From the NCBI RefSeq assembly GCF_900099905.1, contig NZ_FNEE01000015.1, positions 62,001 through 126,000 on the forward strand: a stretch of DNA of 64,000 nt, read 5' to 3'. Origin of the DNA: Mesorhizobium muleiense. Lineage in GTDB: Bacteria; Pseudomonadota; Alphaproteobacteria; Rhizobiales; Rhizobiaceae. Position 1 is the stretch's first letter, and each line of letters starts with the position of its first letter. The position numbers were made by a program, and so were the translations under genes. The notes below the pieces were generated by a model, which was not told where the DNA came from, did not search any database, and was given only the letters and a program-made list of their open reading frames with translations. This document shows positions 54,743-62,836 of this stretch, piece by piece.

Positions 54743-54889
54743 CAATGTTCTTCCCTTAGCAACATCCAGATTAAAATCGACGGTTTCGTATCGATTTTGT
54801 ACCGTCGCAGAAGTGGCCCATCGCGACAACGTCTAAGGTCCGCAACGGGGTGATGGAAAGCGGCCTTGCGGCACAAGTGTCTGTCTGGA

Positions 54890-55768
54890 TCAGTGTCCAA
54901 GCGTTTCACTCAGGAAAACGTGTGAATCCTGAAACGAGCGATTGGCGGCGAGTTCATTGTATTGCAGGAAGTGGCCGAAGGACGAGATGCCCGTTTTCAG
55001 GTTCTCGGCGTCGAATGAGTGCGGGGCGTCCGGGTAGACGATGAGTTTGACGGGGCTCCCTTTGCCGCTGCGTTGCTCCATCATTTTCCGGCAGGCCGCC
55101 GCCGGGGTCCAATCGTCGCGTTCGCCGATTAGGATCAAGGTCGGAACGGCCATCTCACCACTCGTTACCGAGCATGAGGGGTAGTAGGCAATCGCAGCTT
55201 GGAATTTCTGCTTCATAAGCGCTGCCGCAGCGCCAAGCTGGACGGCTTGCAGCACAGCGATTCCGCCAGCGGAGAACCCCATTACCGCGACGCGTCGAGA
55301 GTCGACGAAGCCGAGCGTGGTGAGGAATTCCAAGGCGCCGTAGGCGTCGTTGACCCGATCGTAAAACAGCCGGTCGCAGGTATGCCGGATGCCGCGCGTC
55401 GTGAAACTGTCGACGGCTAATACGACATACCCCCAGGACGACAATCTTCTTGACCAGGCCTCTCTTTCTCGGAGGCCAAGGCCGGCACAGCCGTGAAGCA
55501 GGACGACAGCCGGGAACGGTCCATCCCCTGATGGGCGTGTCAGGAATCCCCGTATCGGCGCGCCGGAAAAAACTTTTGGTTCTTCGCCACGCTCCCGCGC
55601 CATGCGCGTCTGAAACGGTGTCGGCTGGAATGAGGCGCTTTTGAACTTCACCAACTGGTCGGCATTCGAATGAAAAATTCCAAGACAACTGATGATACCG
55701 CAGAAGATCAGTCTGGCTGCATTTCGAAGGAAGGCTGGTAGGCCAAAGTCGATCCAGCGGGTGTGCAT
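54890..55768 (-). CDS. secreted dienelactone-hydrolase family protein
   Basis: A 292-residue alpha/beta hydrolase with a signal peptide (NAARLIFCGIISCLGIFHSN). Oxyanion HG in PAVVLLHGCAGLG near 92, nucleophile Ser in VAVMGFSAGGIAVLQA near 167, acid in IGERDDWTP near 220 and His in YPDAPHSFD near 250 complete the triad; the Cys nucleophile of classical dienelactone hydrolase is replaced by Ser. Exported hydrolase, substrate unknown. Confidence 0.85.
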   Translation of the reverse strand: MHTRWIDFGLPAFLRNAARLIFCGIISCLGIFHSNADQLVKFKSASFQPTPFQTRMARERGEEPKVFSGAPIRGFLTRPSGDGPFPAVVLLHGCAGLGLREREAWSRRLSSWGYVVLAVDSFTTRGIRHTCDRLFYDRVNDAYGALEFLTTLGFVDSRRVAVMGFSAGGIAVLQAVQLGAAAALMKQKFQAAIAYYPSCSVTSGEMAVPTLILIGERDDWTPAAACRKMMEQRSGKGSPVKLIVYPDAPHSFDAENLKTGISSFGHFLQYNELAANRSFQDSHVFLSETLGH

Positions 55769-55892
55769 CTCGGCTCCAGTCCCTCAGACTTCTTATCGAC
55801 CGAGCTTATGCGCTGACCGGCAAGGTCTTCAATGGGTCGGCTTCGGCCGCTCGACCGTGATCGCTTTAACGACCGCCCCGGGCGCTAAGCAG

Positions 55893-56060
55893 CTATTGGC
55901 TCCCCCGCCGCACCGTCTCGACCGCGAGTGACCCTCTCGGCAACGGTCGCAAAAGTTCAGCTTCGGGCTATCTTAGGTGGATCCAGGCTGCCCAGTCCGC
56001 CGGCTGGAGCACAACGACTTGTCGGTTGTGGTAAGGCGCCACGTCGCCATGACTCCCACC
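55893..56060 (-). pseudogene. C-terminal remnant of an SRAP (YedK/HMCES-type) peptidase
   Basis: On the minus strand one frame reads PYHNRQVVVLQPADWAAW, followed after an internal TAG by PEAELLRPLPRGSLAVETV. These two blocks match the C-terminus of SOS-response-associated peptidases from rhizobia almost perfectly, but there is an in-frame stop between them and no matching upstream portion. It is the decayed 3' end of a former gene. I see nothing else in 55769-56110. Confidence 0.65.
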
Positions 56061-56110
56061 ATGGCGCCGAAGGGATAGTCCCTTCCAGATGGTCGGCACC
56101 GCTGAGAGGA

Positions 56111-56536
56111 TCAATCCGTCGAGATCGAACACTGAACTACTTGACCCGTTGCTTTGTCACGAACCCTTTTCGAAAACACGCGATGAAGGCCGATTGCGCG
56201 TGATTCAGCTTCACTGCTCGCAACGTAATCGGGAGTGCCGACATGCATTACCCAGCGAATGTCTCTGGGGGCGGCAGGTTTCCACGTAACTTTTGATCCA
56301 TAGGCCGCTTTGCCCGGAGCTGTGCTATCGAACCGGCAGTCGATCGCTACGGGCATCATGCCTTTCTTAAACATTGCTTCGGTAACCCCGTCAAAATTTG
56401 ACTTCCTAAGCCATCCATGCGCACCGCTGGTTGAAACTGTAGTGCACCCTGCCAGAGATATGCTCGATATCAAAAGCCCGATGGCCAATGCGCTGCCTAC
56501 GGATGACCGCCGATTGCCTTCCTGATTCTGTTTCAT
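56111..56536 (-). CDS. hypothetical lipoprotein
   Basis: A 141-residue predicted lipoprotein: leader VGSALAIGLLISSISLAGC with Cys near 31, then a small mature domain with two Cys (AIDCRFDS; VVQCSIS) and a conserved-looking DIRWVMHVGTPDYVA. GAGGGGCGGGT precedes the ATG. I do not recognise the family. Confidence 0.65.
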   Translation of the reverse strand: MKQNQEGNRRSSVGSALAIGLLISSISLAGCTTVSTSGAHGWLRKSNFDGVTEAMFKKGMMPVAIDCRFDSTAPGKAAYGSKVTWKPAAPRDIRWVMHVGTPDYVASSEAESRAIGLHRVFSKRVRDKATGQVVQCSISTD

Positions 56537-56701
56537 ACCCGCCCCTCAGACTGAAAGTAGTTCGGGCTAGATAGGACGTCGGCGGGAAACAACGCAAGGC
56601 CCACTTTTAGTGTTCCCCTCCCGGTAAGGTGCGGATCACTTATCCGTAGAAGATCTTCGAAAAACACAAGGAATTGCCTGCCCAAGGGGCGTTGCGATAA
56701 C

Positions 56702-57130
56702 TCAACGCTGAGGTGGGCTTTGCAGCGTGAAGGCGTCCGGCAGAATCCCCTTTTCAACTTGGTTCCAGCTAACGGGAGCCGCGACCGAAAAGCCTGGGCG
56801 GGCACGTGGTGAATAGGCGCCCACAGCCGTGTTCCCGCGCCCATTGCGGAGATAATCGAGAAAGATGCGCCCATTGCGAGCGGACGGCGCGGCCGAGACA
56901 ACATGGCGTTCAGGCTGCTTGCCGACGAGTCGCTGTGCCAGCTTACGTGCATACAGCCTGGCGGCGTCGTGGGTGATGACGGCCTGCAAAGGCGCCATCA
57001 CATGCACGCCTTTGCCGCCGGTCAGTTTGGGCCAGCTATCGAGACCTTCTGACCGCAGCATGTCGCGCAACGTCAGTGCCGTGCCGGCGACTAGCTCCCA
57101 TTCGATTGCGACGCTAGCGACACGGGCCAT
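56702..57130 (-). pseudogene. fragment of the LigD polymerase (PolDom) domain
   Basis: A 142-residue open frame matching the C-terminal half of the primase-polymerase domain of bacterial NHEJ ligase LigD: WPKLTGGKGVHVMAPL, RIFLDYLRNGRGNTAVGAYS and RARPGFSVAAPVSW are near-diagnostic. The N-terminal part with the catalytic DxD is missing and no nuclease or ligase domain, nor a ku gene, is adjacent. The ATG at 57130 is internal to the former protein. It is best read as a truncated relic, although some genomes do carry short stand-alone PolDom genes. Confidence 0.75.
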
Positions 57131-57499
57131 GACTCTTTTCGTCCAGCGCGCCGAACGTCGCGATACTCAGGCCATGAACGCCAAGACGGACGAACTGCTT
57201 CGCGCGGTCGGCAAGGCTGATACCGAGACGGGTCAAGATCGACAAAGAGGAACCTGAAGAGATTGAAAGAGAACGAGAGCGAAAGCAGCAATGAGATTGA
57301 CCGATAACGAGACCCGGCATAGCCGCGCGAAACCGTTGCAGCCCCAATGCGTTGGGTTGGGCCGCAAGTTACCGGATGAGCCGACAGACCATTGCCTACG
57401 GGAGAGGACTGGCAATGGTCTGTTGGATCAGACCGACTTCCAGATTTAGTGTCCTGCTATACCTTTCGGCACCGCGGGCTGTGATCCCAGTCACTTAGG
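57131..57499. other. degraded region with a 12-bp inverted repeat
   Basis: No intact gene. CAGACCATTGCC (57385-57396) and GGCAATGGTCTG (57411-57422) form a perfect 12-bp stem with a 14-base loop, without a T-run. A short VDLDP match to the LigD catalytic motif appears in another minus-strand frame near 57230 but may be chance. Confidence 0.45.
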
Positions 57500-57799
57500 T
57501 CACTCGATGACTTTGATGATCTTGCGTGTGCCTGGATCAACGACAACGGTTCGGTTGTCGACCATCACGTAACTGTATTTGGTGTCGGGAACTTCATGAA
57601 GCTCGACCGTCTCGGGCAGCGTTGAGCCGATATTGAGCTCTATCCCAGGGACCTTCACCGATGCGAGCGGCTGCTTCTTCACATATTCCCTGATGACGGT
57701 CTCCTGTTCAGGCTCGATGACTACGTCCTGAGCGGCAGCAGCGCCGATACCTGCCAGCAGCAGAAATCCCGCGGCTGCAGTGGAAAGTCGCATTTTCAT
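57500..57799 (-). CDS. DUF1236 family exported protein
   Basis: A 99-residue periplasmic protein with signal peptide AAAGFLLLAGIGAAAAQ and a DUF1236-type domain: IREYVKKQPLASVKVPG, then ELHEVPDTKYSYVMVDNR and VVVDPGTRKIIKVIE. Such small proteins are abundant in Rhizobiales and have no known role. TAGGAGGCAACT precedes the ATG. Confidence 0.85.
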   Translation of the reverse strand: MKMRLSTAAAGFLLLAGIGAAAAQDVVIEPEQETVIREYVKKQPLASVKVPGIELNIGSTLPETVELHEVPDTKYSYVMVDNRTVVVDPGTRKIIKVIE

Positions 57800-58013
57800 A
57801 GTTGCCTCCTATGTGAGTCCTCTCGCGCCGAACAGCATCGTCACGCGCGATACTCACCGAACCCGCAGCAGCTGCAAAAGTTCCTTTGGCTGGGAGCTTC
57901 GGGCCGATCTCAGACAGGACCCAAGTCTCACTGTTCGCGCAACAGACTGGACATCGCACCATCCGGAACCGCGGCTGCCCGTAGTCGTTGCTCCGAGTTC
58001 ACGGGAGGAGCCC
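57800..58013. other. intergenic, no convincing gene
   Basis: A minus-strand frame starting at 57962 has a CPVCC sequence but only one Cys pair and no further family resemblance. Otherwise nothing is seen; the region should hold the DUF1236 promoter. Confidence 0.35.
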
Positions 58014-58106
58014 ATGGAAAATAGCGTCCACCAGGCCCACTGGTTACTCGGTCCGGTCTTCCCCGTCTCCATCGCGTTCCTGGCAATTGGAATGGTCGTT
58101 AGCTAG
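58014..58106 (+). CDS. possible 30-residue membrane miniprotein
   Basis: ATG 58014 follows GGGAGGAG by three bases. The product has one transmembrane helix (LLGPVFPVSIAFLAIGMVV) after a short polar N-terminus. The site and composition are suggestive, but the frame is very short and stands alone; it could be chance. Confidence 0.35.
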   Translation: MENSVHQAHWLLGPVFPVSIAFLAIGMVVS

Positions 58107-58217
58107 GGAATGCGCAGCAAGAGACCACCGCCATTCCTCGATTTGCGGGTGGTCCTGACCACGTCCGCCTAGGCGGGGCCTGTCAGCGGTTCCAAGGTGG
58201 CGAGGGCGGGCATCACC

Positions 58218-58463
58218 TCACATCAGATCTTCAGCAACCCCGTCGAATTTCTTGAGGCCTTCGCTTGGAGGCTTCTGCTTATGAAGTCCCTGTTCTGTTG
58301 CAGCCGCCTCGAAGGCGGCGAACGCAGCTTGGTGACTGCGATGTCCGGCCAGGCATTCCTCGATCATTCGGATTGCTTCAAGCCGGGACGGCTTGTCCAT
58401 GAATGGCCATGGTTGCTGAAGCGCTCGTTTATCATTCCAGCCGACAGCTCGGCTGAATTCCAA
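58218..58463 (-). CDS. small hypothetical protein
   Basis: An 81-residue helical protein. The central part SRLEAIRMIEECLAGHRSH followed by QAAFAAFEAAATEQGLH looks natural and resembles small conserved rhizobial proteins; the first 20 residues are less convincing. ATG at 58463 has no strong binding site. Function unknown. Confidence 0.45.
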   Translation of the reverse strand: MEFSRAVGWNDKRALQQPWPFMDKPSRLEAIRMIEECLAGHRSHQAAFAAFEAAATEQGLHKQKPPSEGLKKFDGVAEDLM

Positions 58464-58689
58464 TGGGCCATAATAAACAAGCTAGTCCGAGAAGTACGTT
58501 CCATATCCGGCGAGACACGCTCAGAGGCTGCTGACGGCGGCATTCGCGGGCGACCCACCGGGTTGACGCCCTAATCGTGCTTAGCGAGAACGCAGCCGAC
58601 CGTGGAGGGGTGGACCTCGAACAGGCGGGTCGGCCTCGGACGCGCTCGCTGGCATTCGTCACTCTTGGCCATTTGTCTTCGTATTGCGC

Positions 58690-59127
58690 TCAGCTGAGTT
58701 CTTGGGCGAGTCCGATGAGGAGCCCTTCAGGCCCACGGATGTAGCAGAGCCGATACGCGTCTTTATACTGGACTACTTCGCCTTCGAGCTGCGCGCCGCG
58801 CGTGCGGAGCCTTTCAAGCGTCTCGTCGATGTCGTCCACGGCGAACATGACGCGGAGGTAGCCGAAGGCGTTGACCGGGGCGTTCCGGTGATCTGCGACG
58901 ACAGGCGGCGTGAGGAAGCGGGAGAGCTCGAGCCGGCTGTGGCCGTCCGGTGTGCGCATCATGGCAATTTCGACACGCTGATCGCCCAGTCCAGTGACAC
59001 GTCCGGCCCATTCTCCTTCGATCGTGGCCCGCCCTTCGAGCTCGAGGCCGAGTTCGCGAAAGAAATCGATCGTCCCTCCGAGATCTTCGACGACGATCCC
59101 TACGTTGTCCATCCGCTTGAGCGCCAT
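58690..59127 (-). CDS. VOC-superfamily (glyoxalase-like) protein
   Basis: A 145-residue protein with two beta-alpha-beta-beta-beta modules of the vicinal-oxygen-chelate fold: KRMDNVGIVVEDLGGTIDFF at the start and VMFAVDDIDETLERLRTRG at about 90. Putative metal ligands are the Glu of RLELSRF and the terminal Glu region GPEGLLIGLAQEL; the usual first His is Asn-Val-Gly here, so metal binding is uncertain. Length is typical. Confidence 0.85.
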   Translation of the reverse strand: MALKRMDNVGIVVEDLGGTIDFFRELGLELEGRATIEGEWAGRVTGLGDQRVEIAMMRTPDGHSRLELSRFLTPPVVADHRNAPVNAFGYLRVMFAVDDIDETLERLRTRGAQLEGEVVQYKDAYRLCYIRGPEGLLIGLAQELS

Positions 59128-59373
59128 GTTTCGAATCTCCAGGGTGTCGTTCCAATCTACAAGATGTCGCCTAGTCTAACAGCGGACACTTGAGTGCCCG
59201 CAACACCGATAGATGATGACATGTGGACGTGCGGTCGTGCCCACATGTCTACAATTCTGCGGCCCCACGGGGCTAAGGACAGGCATCACGAAACGGATGT
59301 GGTGAGAGCGCCACATGCAGCAACCGAACCCGCCGCACGTCGTGCCGATGCGGAGGCGCGCATGAGCGCGGCC

Positions 59374-59574
59374 CTACTGATGCCGCGCGAGCCGGTCCAT
59401 GGATGCGTTTGCTTCGGCCAAACTAGCCAGCGCTTGCTCGACTTTTTGAGCCGAGGCGTCAGTGCGCTTGATGTGCGGGATCATTTGCTGCCTCAACCGC
59501 GCGAGCCTTTCCGCGCGATATACATCGCCGTATCTCGCAGTTTCAAGGTGGAGGGTCGCGAGCCTCATGGGCAA
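59374..59574 (-). CDS. possible small hypothetical protein
   Basis: A 66-residue helical frame, RAERLARLRQQMIPHIKR then VEQALASLAEANASMDRLA, with coiled-coil character. Composition is natural but no family or strong ribosome-binding site is seen. Lies in the decaying 59-60.5 kb stretch. Confidence 0.35.
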   Translation of the reverse strand: MPMRLATLHLETARYGDVYRAERLARLRQQMIPHIKRTDASAQKVEQALASLAEANASMDRLARHQ

Positions 59575-59919
59575 CGATTCCGATTATCTAGCAGTAGAAA
59601 TTCGCGAATCCGCCTTTCGTTCCGATGTCCGACCTTGCCCTCGCAAAGGCTGGCCGGACGGCCGCGACGACTGAGCCGCATCCCTGCCAAAAGAGATCGT
59701 CCGCTGATGCTGCTCAGTCGACCGCGGGGCCAACCAGGTAGCGGAAGTGATTGCGGATGTGGCCGTTGAAGAAGCGGCCCTTGGCGAAGGCGGCTCACGA
59801 GCAGCGCTGTTGCTAATCGCGGGGCCTTAGCAAAGCATCGCATTCGGCCGCTCGCTGGGCGGATTCGAGAACAAGGGCCAATCACGGCATGATCCGCCAA
59901 TGGTGTCGGGGGATACCTT
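59575..59919. other. degraded region, no intact gene
   Basis: About 345 bases without a supportable gene. A minus-strand stretch near 59720-59790 reads AAFAKGRFFNGHIRNHFRYL before a stop and looks like the last residues of a lost gene I cannot name. Confidence 0.35.
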
Positions 59920-60066
59920 ATGCGTTTAAAACGAAATGCTAGGCGGTCGGCCTTTCGACAGCCGCAGAGGCTGTTGGCGATTGTGACGGCGCTGGGTAGC
60001 AGGCTTTATCGTGTCTGGCGGCAGGTCCGCGGTCTCCTTGAAGTGCGGATCCGATTGCCGGCATAG
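59920..60066 (+). CDS. possible 48-residue basic peptide
   Basis: ATG 59920 lies six bases after GGGGGA. The product is Arg-rich with a short hydrophobic centre (LLAIVTALGSRLYRVW). Uncertain; it could be a gene remnant. Confidence 0.3.
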   Translation: MRLKRNARRSAFRQPQRLLAIVTALGSRLYRVWRQVRGLLEVRIRLPA

Positions 60067-60271
60067 CATCACATGGGTCCAAGTGTCAGGTCTTCACCAT
60101 TAGCTTGGGTTTGGTAGCCGCGATTGCGATGCGTTGTGGGCGCAAAAAACTGCTACTATTTTAGGGCCATGCACGATTTTGCTTCGAAACGACGACTTAA
60201 GGTTCCGGCGACAGCACCATCTCTTATGTCGGAGACCAGAGTTTGCAACCGTGGCGGTAGCGCGGTCTTGA

Positions 60272-60414
60272 CTTCTCCCCTTGTGGGAGAAGGTGGATCG
60301 GCGCGCAGCGCCGAGACGGAAGAGGGGTGTTGGCCGGAGTGCGGTTTTTGCCAAGCTGGAACACCCCCATCCGACTGAGCTTCGCTCGGCCACCTTCTCC
60401 CACAAGGGGAGAAG
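60272..60414. repeat. RIME-like intergenic inverted-repeat element
   Basis: A 143-bp element bounded by perfect 25-bp inverted repeats: the left arm (60272-60296) begins CTTCTCCCCTTGTGGGAGAA and the right arm (60390-60414) ends in its complement. Each arm also contains its own small palindrome. An inner pair GCCGAG/CTCGGC gives a branched fold. This matches the kind of intergenic mosaic element known in rhizobia. No coding capacity. Confidence 0.8.
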
Positions 60415-60517
60415 GGGGAGCGAACGATGATCGGGAGCGAGACGCCGAATTGAAGGCGAGGGGCTTTCGTGTGCTGCAACAACGGTCGCCGTTTGCGGTT
60501 CGCCGAGCCGAAGAAAT

Positions 60518-62569
60518 TCAGATATCCAGCACTTCCGTCTCGGCAAACTCCGCGCGTTCCTGGATGAAGCGGAAGCGGGCTTCCGGCTTGGTGCCCATCA
60601 GCGCGTCGACCGCATCCTTGGTCGCCGCCTCGGCATCGATCACGTCGACCCTGAGCAGCGTGCGCTTTCTCGGGTCCATGGTGGTTTCCTTGAGCTGGGC
60701 GGCCATCATTTCGCCCAACCCCTTGAAGCGGCCGATTTCGACCTTGCCGCGCCCGGTGAACTCGGTGCGCAGCAGTTCGTCCTTGTGCGCATCGTCGCGG
60801 GCATAGGCGACCTTGCCGCCCTGGCGGATCGAGTAGAGCGGCGGCACCGCCAGGTAGAGATGGCCGTCGCGGACCAGGCTCGGCATCTCCTGGTAGAAGA
60901 AGGTGATCAGCAGCGAAGCGATATGGGCGCCGTCGACGTCGGCGTCGGTCATGATGATGACCCGGTCGTAGCGCAGATCCTGATCGCGGTATTTTGACCG
61001 CGTGCCACAGCCAAGCGCCTGGATCAGGTCGGAAATCTGCTGGTTGGCAGCCAGCTTGTCGTTGCCGGCGCTGGCGACGTTGAGAATCTTGCCGCGTAGC
61101 GGCAGCACTGCCTGGCTGGCGCGGTCGCGCGCCTGTTTCGCCGAGCCGCCGGCCGAATCGCCCTCGACGATGAAGAGCTCGGCGCCGGCCGCGGCATTCT
61201 GCGTGCAGTCGGCGAGCTTGCCGGGCAGGCGCAGCTTGCGCACCGCGCTCTTGCGCGAGACTTCCTTTTCCTGGCGGCGGCGCACCCGCTCGTCAGCACG
61301 CGCGATCACCCATTCGAGCAGCTTCGAAGCTTCCTGCGGGTTGTCGGCCAGCCAGTGGTCGAAGGGATCGCGGATCGCGGCCTCGACGATCCTGATCGCC
61401 TCGATCGTCGCCAGCCGGTCCTTGGTCTGGCCGACGAATTCCGGCTCGCGGATGAACACCGACAGCATGCCCGCCGCCGAGATCATGACGTCTTCCGAGG
61501 TGACGATCGAAGCGCGCTTGTTGCCGACCAGCTCGGCATAGGCGCGCAGGCCGCGCGTCAAGACGTTGCGGAAGCCAGCCTCATGGGTGCCGCCTTCGCC
61601 GGTCGGGATGGTGTTGCAGTAGGAGTTGAGGAACCCGTCGCCGCCGAACCAGGTCACCGCCCATTCGAGCGAGCCGTGGCCGCCTTGCCTGTCGCTTTTG
61701 CCGGCAAAGATTTCGCGGGTGACCTGGAATTCGTCGCCGAGCGAGGCTTTCAGATAGTCCTTGAGGCCGCCGGGAAAATGGAACTCGGCCTTGGCGGGCG
61801 TCGTGTCCTTCTCCTTGATCAGCGAGGGGTCGCAGGTCCAGCGGATCTCGACGCCGCCGAACAGATAGGCCTTCGAGCGCGTCATCCGATAGAGCCGCGC
61901 CGGCTCGAATGCCGCACCCTTGCCGAAGATCTGCTCGTCGGGATGGAAGCGTATTCTGGTGCCGCGGCGGTTATGCACCTCGCCGAGCTGCTCCAGGCCG
62001 GTCACCGGAACGCCGCGCGAAAAGCGCTGGCGATAGAGCTGGCGGCCGCGCGCGACCTCGACCTCGAGATGGTCCGACAGCGCGTTGACGACGGAGACGC
62101 CGACGCCGTGCAGGCCGCCCGAGGTCTCGTAGACCTTGCTGTCGAACTTGCCGCCGGAATGCAGCGTCGTCATGATGACTTCGAGCGCAGGCTTCTTGAA
62201 TTTCGGATGCGGATCGACCGGAATGCCGCGGCCATTGTCGGTCACCGCCAGATATCCGTCGGCCGAAAGCTCGACGTCGATGAAAGTCGCGTGGCCGGCG
62301 ACCGCCTCGTCCATCGAATTGTCGATGACCTCGGCGAACAAATGGTGCATCGCCTTGTCGTCGGTGCCGCCGATATACATGCCGGGCCGCCGCCGCACCG
62401 GCTCCAGCCCTTCCAGAACCTCGATGTCGGCGGCACTGTAGCTCTCGCTGCCGTCGCGGGATGCCGGGCGCTTCGCCGCCTGCACCAGGGGGTCGGCCGG
62501 GCGCGCGGTGGCGCGAACCGGTTGCGGCTGCTTGTCCAGATTGCCGAAAAGATCGTTGCTGTCGTTCAT
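60518..62569 (-). CDS. parE: DNA topoisomerase IV subunit B
   Basis: A 683-residue type IIA topoisomerase ATPase subunit that decatenates chromosomes together with ParC. GHKL ATPase motifs: EVIDNSMDEAVAGHATF near 80, VTDNGRGIPVDPHPK near 112 and the SGGLHGVGVSVVNALS loop near 150. The TOPRIM domain shows ELFIVEGDSAGGSAKQARDR near 465 and IIMTDADVDGAHIASLL near 540. A 45-residue low-complexity N-terminus is normal for alphaproteobacteria. The last residues (RAEFAETEVLDI) match ParE rather than GyrB. Confidence 0.96.
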   Translation of the reverse strand: MNDSNDLFGNLDKQPQPVRATARPADPLVQAAKRPASRDGSESYSAADIEVLEGLEPVRRRPGMYIGGTDDKAMHHLFAEVIDNSMDEAVAGHATFIDVELSADGYLAVTDNGRGIPVDPHPKFKKPALEVIMTTLHSGGKFDSKVYETSGGLHGVGVSVVNALSDHLEVEVARGRQLYRQRFSRGVPVTGLEQLGEVHNRRGTRIRFHPDEQIFGKGAAFEPARLYRMTRSKAYLFGGVEIRWTCDPSLIKEKDTTPAKAEFHFPGGLKDYLKASLGDEFQVTREIFAGKSDRQGGHGSLEWAVTWFGGDGFLNSYCNTIPTGEGGTHEAGFRNVLTRGLRAYAELVGNKRASIVTSEDVMISAAGMLSVFIREPEFVGQTKDRLATIEAIRIVEAAIRDPFDHWLADNPQEASKLLEWVIARADERVRRRQEKEVSRKSAVRKLRLPGKLADCTQNAAAGAELFIVEGDSAGGSAKQARDRASQAVLPLRGKILNVASAGNDKLAANQQISDLIQALGCGTRSKYRDQDLRYDRVIIMTDADVDGAHIASLLITFFYQEMPSLVRDGHLYLAVPPLYSIRQGGKVAYARDDAHKDELLRTEFTGRGKVEIGRFKGLGEMMAAQLKETTMDPRKRTLLRVDVIDAEAATKDAVDALMGTKPEARFRFIQERAEFAETEVLDI

Positions 62570-62836
62570 GCTGGTCCTGGATTGCGATGCTGCGAATCAC
62601 CACCCGATACTGCCACGCTTTTTGCGGGCAGGCGACGGAGGTTCCCGTTCCGTTCGAGGATAGAGCCTCTTACTGCAAAACCATTCGACAACCAAGCGGC
62701 GGAAATGGGCCGAGGGCATCGACGCTTTGTAAACCTTGTCCGGAGGTTACGCCGGAAGGTTGGCCGAAAAAGGGTATTCGCGGATTGCTGCTGACCTAGA
62801 ATGCGGCAGAACCCGAGAAGAGGCTGTCGCTTACGC

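Noticed and set aside
57091..57291. VDLDP match upstream of the LigD fragment as its missing N-terminus
   Set aside because: It is about 100 bp away, in another frame, with unrelated sequence between; too short to separate from chance.
57708..57962. Minus-strand 84-codon frame beginning MVRCPVCC as a zinc-ribbon protein
   Set aside because: Only one Cys pair, poor continuation and overlap with the well-supported DUF1236 gene.
61355..62794. 479-codon open frame opposite parE
   Set aside because: Antisense shadow; starts inside parE and runs past its start with no recognisable domain.
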